A stretch of 5,870 bases of DNA from JARIHD01 sp041743655 (GTDB lineage: Bacteria; Patescibacteriota; Saccharimonadia; Saccharimonadales; UBA4665), in assembly GCA_041743655.1 (NCBI GenBank), contig JBGTMJ010000022.1, forward strand, positions 1 through 5,870, written 5' to 3'. Positions 5,822 to 5,870 of this stretch are shown piece by piece; position 1 is the stretch's first letter; every line of letters starts with the position of its first letter. The notes under the pieces were generated by a model. It was not told where the DNA came from and ran no database searches. It saw nothing but the letters and a program-made list of their open reading frames with translations. A program made the position numbers and the translations under genes.

Positions 5822-5860
5822 AAGACACCCGGCGTTAGCCGGGTGTCTTCTTGTTCTTGT
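5822..5860 (+). terminator. Strong intrinsic terminator, plus-strand orientation
   Basis: AAGACACCCGGC (5822-5833) and GCCGGGTGTCTT (5838-5849) form a perfect 12-bp stem with a GTTA loop, followed by the T-rich tail CTTGTTCTTGT (5850-5860). On the minus strand the bases after the stem are G-rich (TGGTTGGATGG), so termination is expected only for plus-strand transcripts. The nearest accepted plus-strand gene, tsaC, ends 1.7 kb upstream. Confidence 0.8.
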
Positions 5861-5870
5861 ATGCTTGTAG

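Larger units (their letters stand above)
5680..5860 (+). ncRNA. Candidate small RNA, unidentified, about 180 nt
   Basis: This is inferred from a promoter-like element at 5645-5673 and a strong intrinsic terminator at 5822-5860 with no convincing protein gene between. Small stems can form inside: AGTGC 5701-5705 with GCACT 5720-5724; CCCTA 5729-5733 with TAGGG 5738-5742 around an ACCG tetraloop; and ATGGAG 5768-5773 with CTCCAT 5809-5814. I looked for the conserved cores of SRP RNA, RNase P RNA and tmRNA and did not find them; the length is like 6S RNA, but I could not draw a convincing 6S fold. It would be antisense to the extended start of the peptidase frame. It could instead be a 5' leader or the end of an unseen transcript. 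Confidence 0.35.

Noticed and set aside
5822..5849. The same hairpin as a minus-strand terminator or attenuator of the peptidase gene
   Set aside because: On the minus strand the stem is followed by a G-rich stretch with no T run, so it should not end minus-strand transcription.
5690..5860. SRP RNA, RNase P RNA or tmRNA at the right end
   Set aside because: The conserved SRP helix 8 core, the RNase P P4 sequences and a T-arm with tag frame were looked for and are absent.
5753..5870. Plus-strand frame starting at ATG 5753 and open to the right edge (39 codons), with a loose AGGGAAG upstream
   Set aside because: It would run straight through the strong intrinsic terminator, and its later residues (SSCSCMLV) look like translated non-coding sequence. 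It cannot be fully excluded without sequence beyond 5870.

Overview
The window is a compact bacterial segment of about 5.9 kb with six protein genes, one of them cut by the left edge. Genes use ordinary stops (TAG, TAA and one TGA), so a code in which TGA is a sense codon is unlikely. The gene mix suggests a small-genome bacterium such as Candidatus Saccharibacteria or another Patescibacteria lineage: a membrane-anchored peptide-binding protein without a lipobox, a short TsaC, a lone M16 peptidase, and weak or absent Shine-Dalgarno sites at several genes. This placement is an inference from style, not from a marker gene.

Left (1-1987, minus strand): a two-gene operon. A 545-residue family 5 (oligopeptide/dipeptide type) substrate-binding protein with one N-terminal membrane anchor is followed three bases later by the start of a membrane-anchored protein with an extracytoplasmic sensor-like region, probably a sensor kinase, which leaves the window. 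No permease or ATPase gene is visible. The operon has a good promoter (TTGACA-N16-CATAAT) with a perfect 7-bp inverted repeat lying over its -10 and spacer.

Middle (1988-4103): a divergent promoter region serves the operon and a plus-strand gene for a 159-residue exported or anchored protein of unknown function. That gene meets a minus-strand ANT-like nucleotidyltransferase gene tail to tail with three bases between them. The nucleotidyltransferase gene is divergent from tsaC (t6A tRNA modification). Both have extended -10 elements only 6-7 bases from their ATG, so both mRNAs may be leaderless.

Right (4104-5870): after a short convergent spacer comes an M16 zinc metallopeptidase gene on the minus strand. 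Its open frame can start at several places. A GTG with a good ribosome binding site at 5641 looks best. The region upstream of that holds a plus-strand promoter, several small stems and a strong plus-strand intrinsic terminator at 5822-5860 with no convincing protein gene. Together these suggest an unidentified small RNA of about 180 nt, antisense to the extended peptidase frame.

The genes do not form one pathway. The only functional pair that can be argued is the binding protein with the putative sensor.
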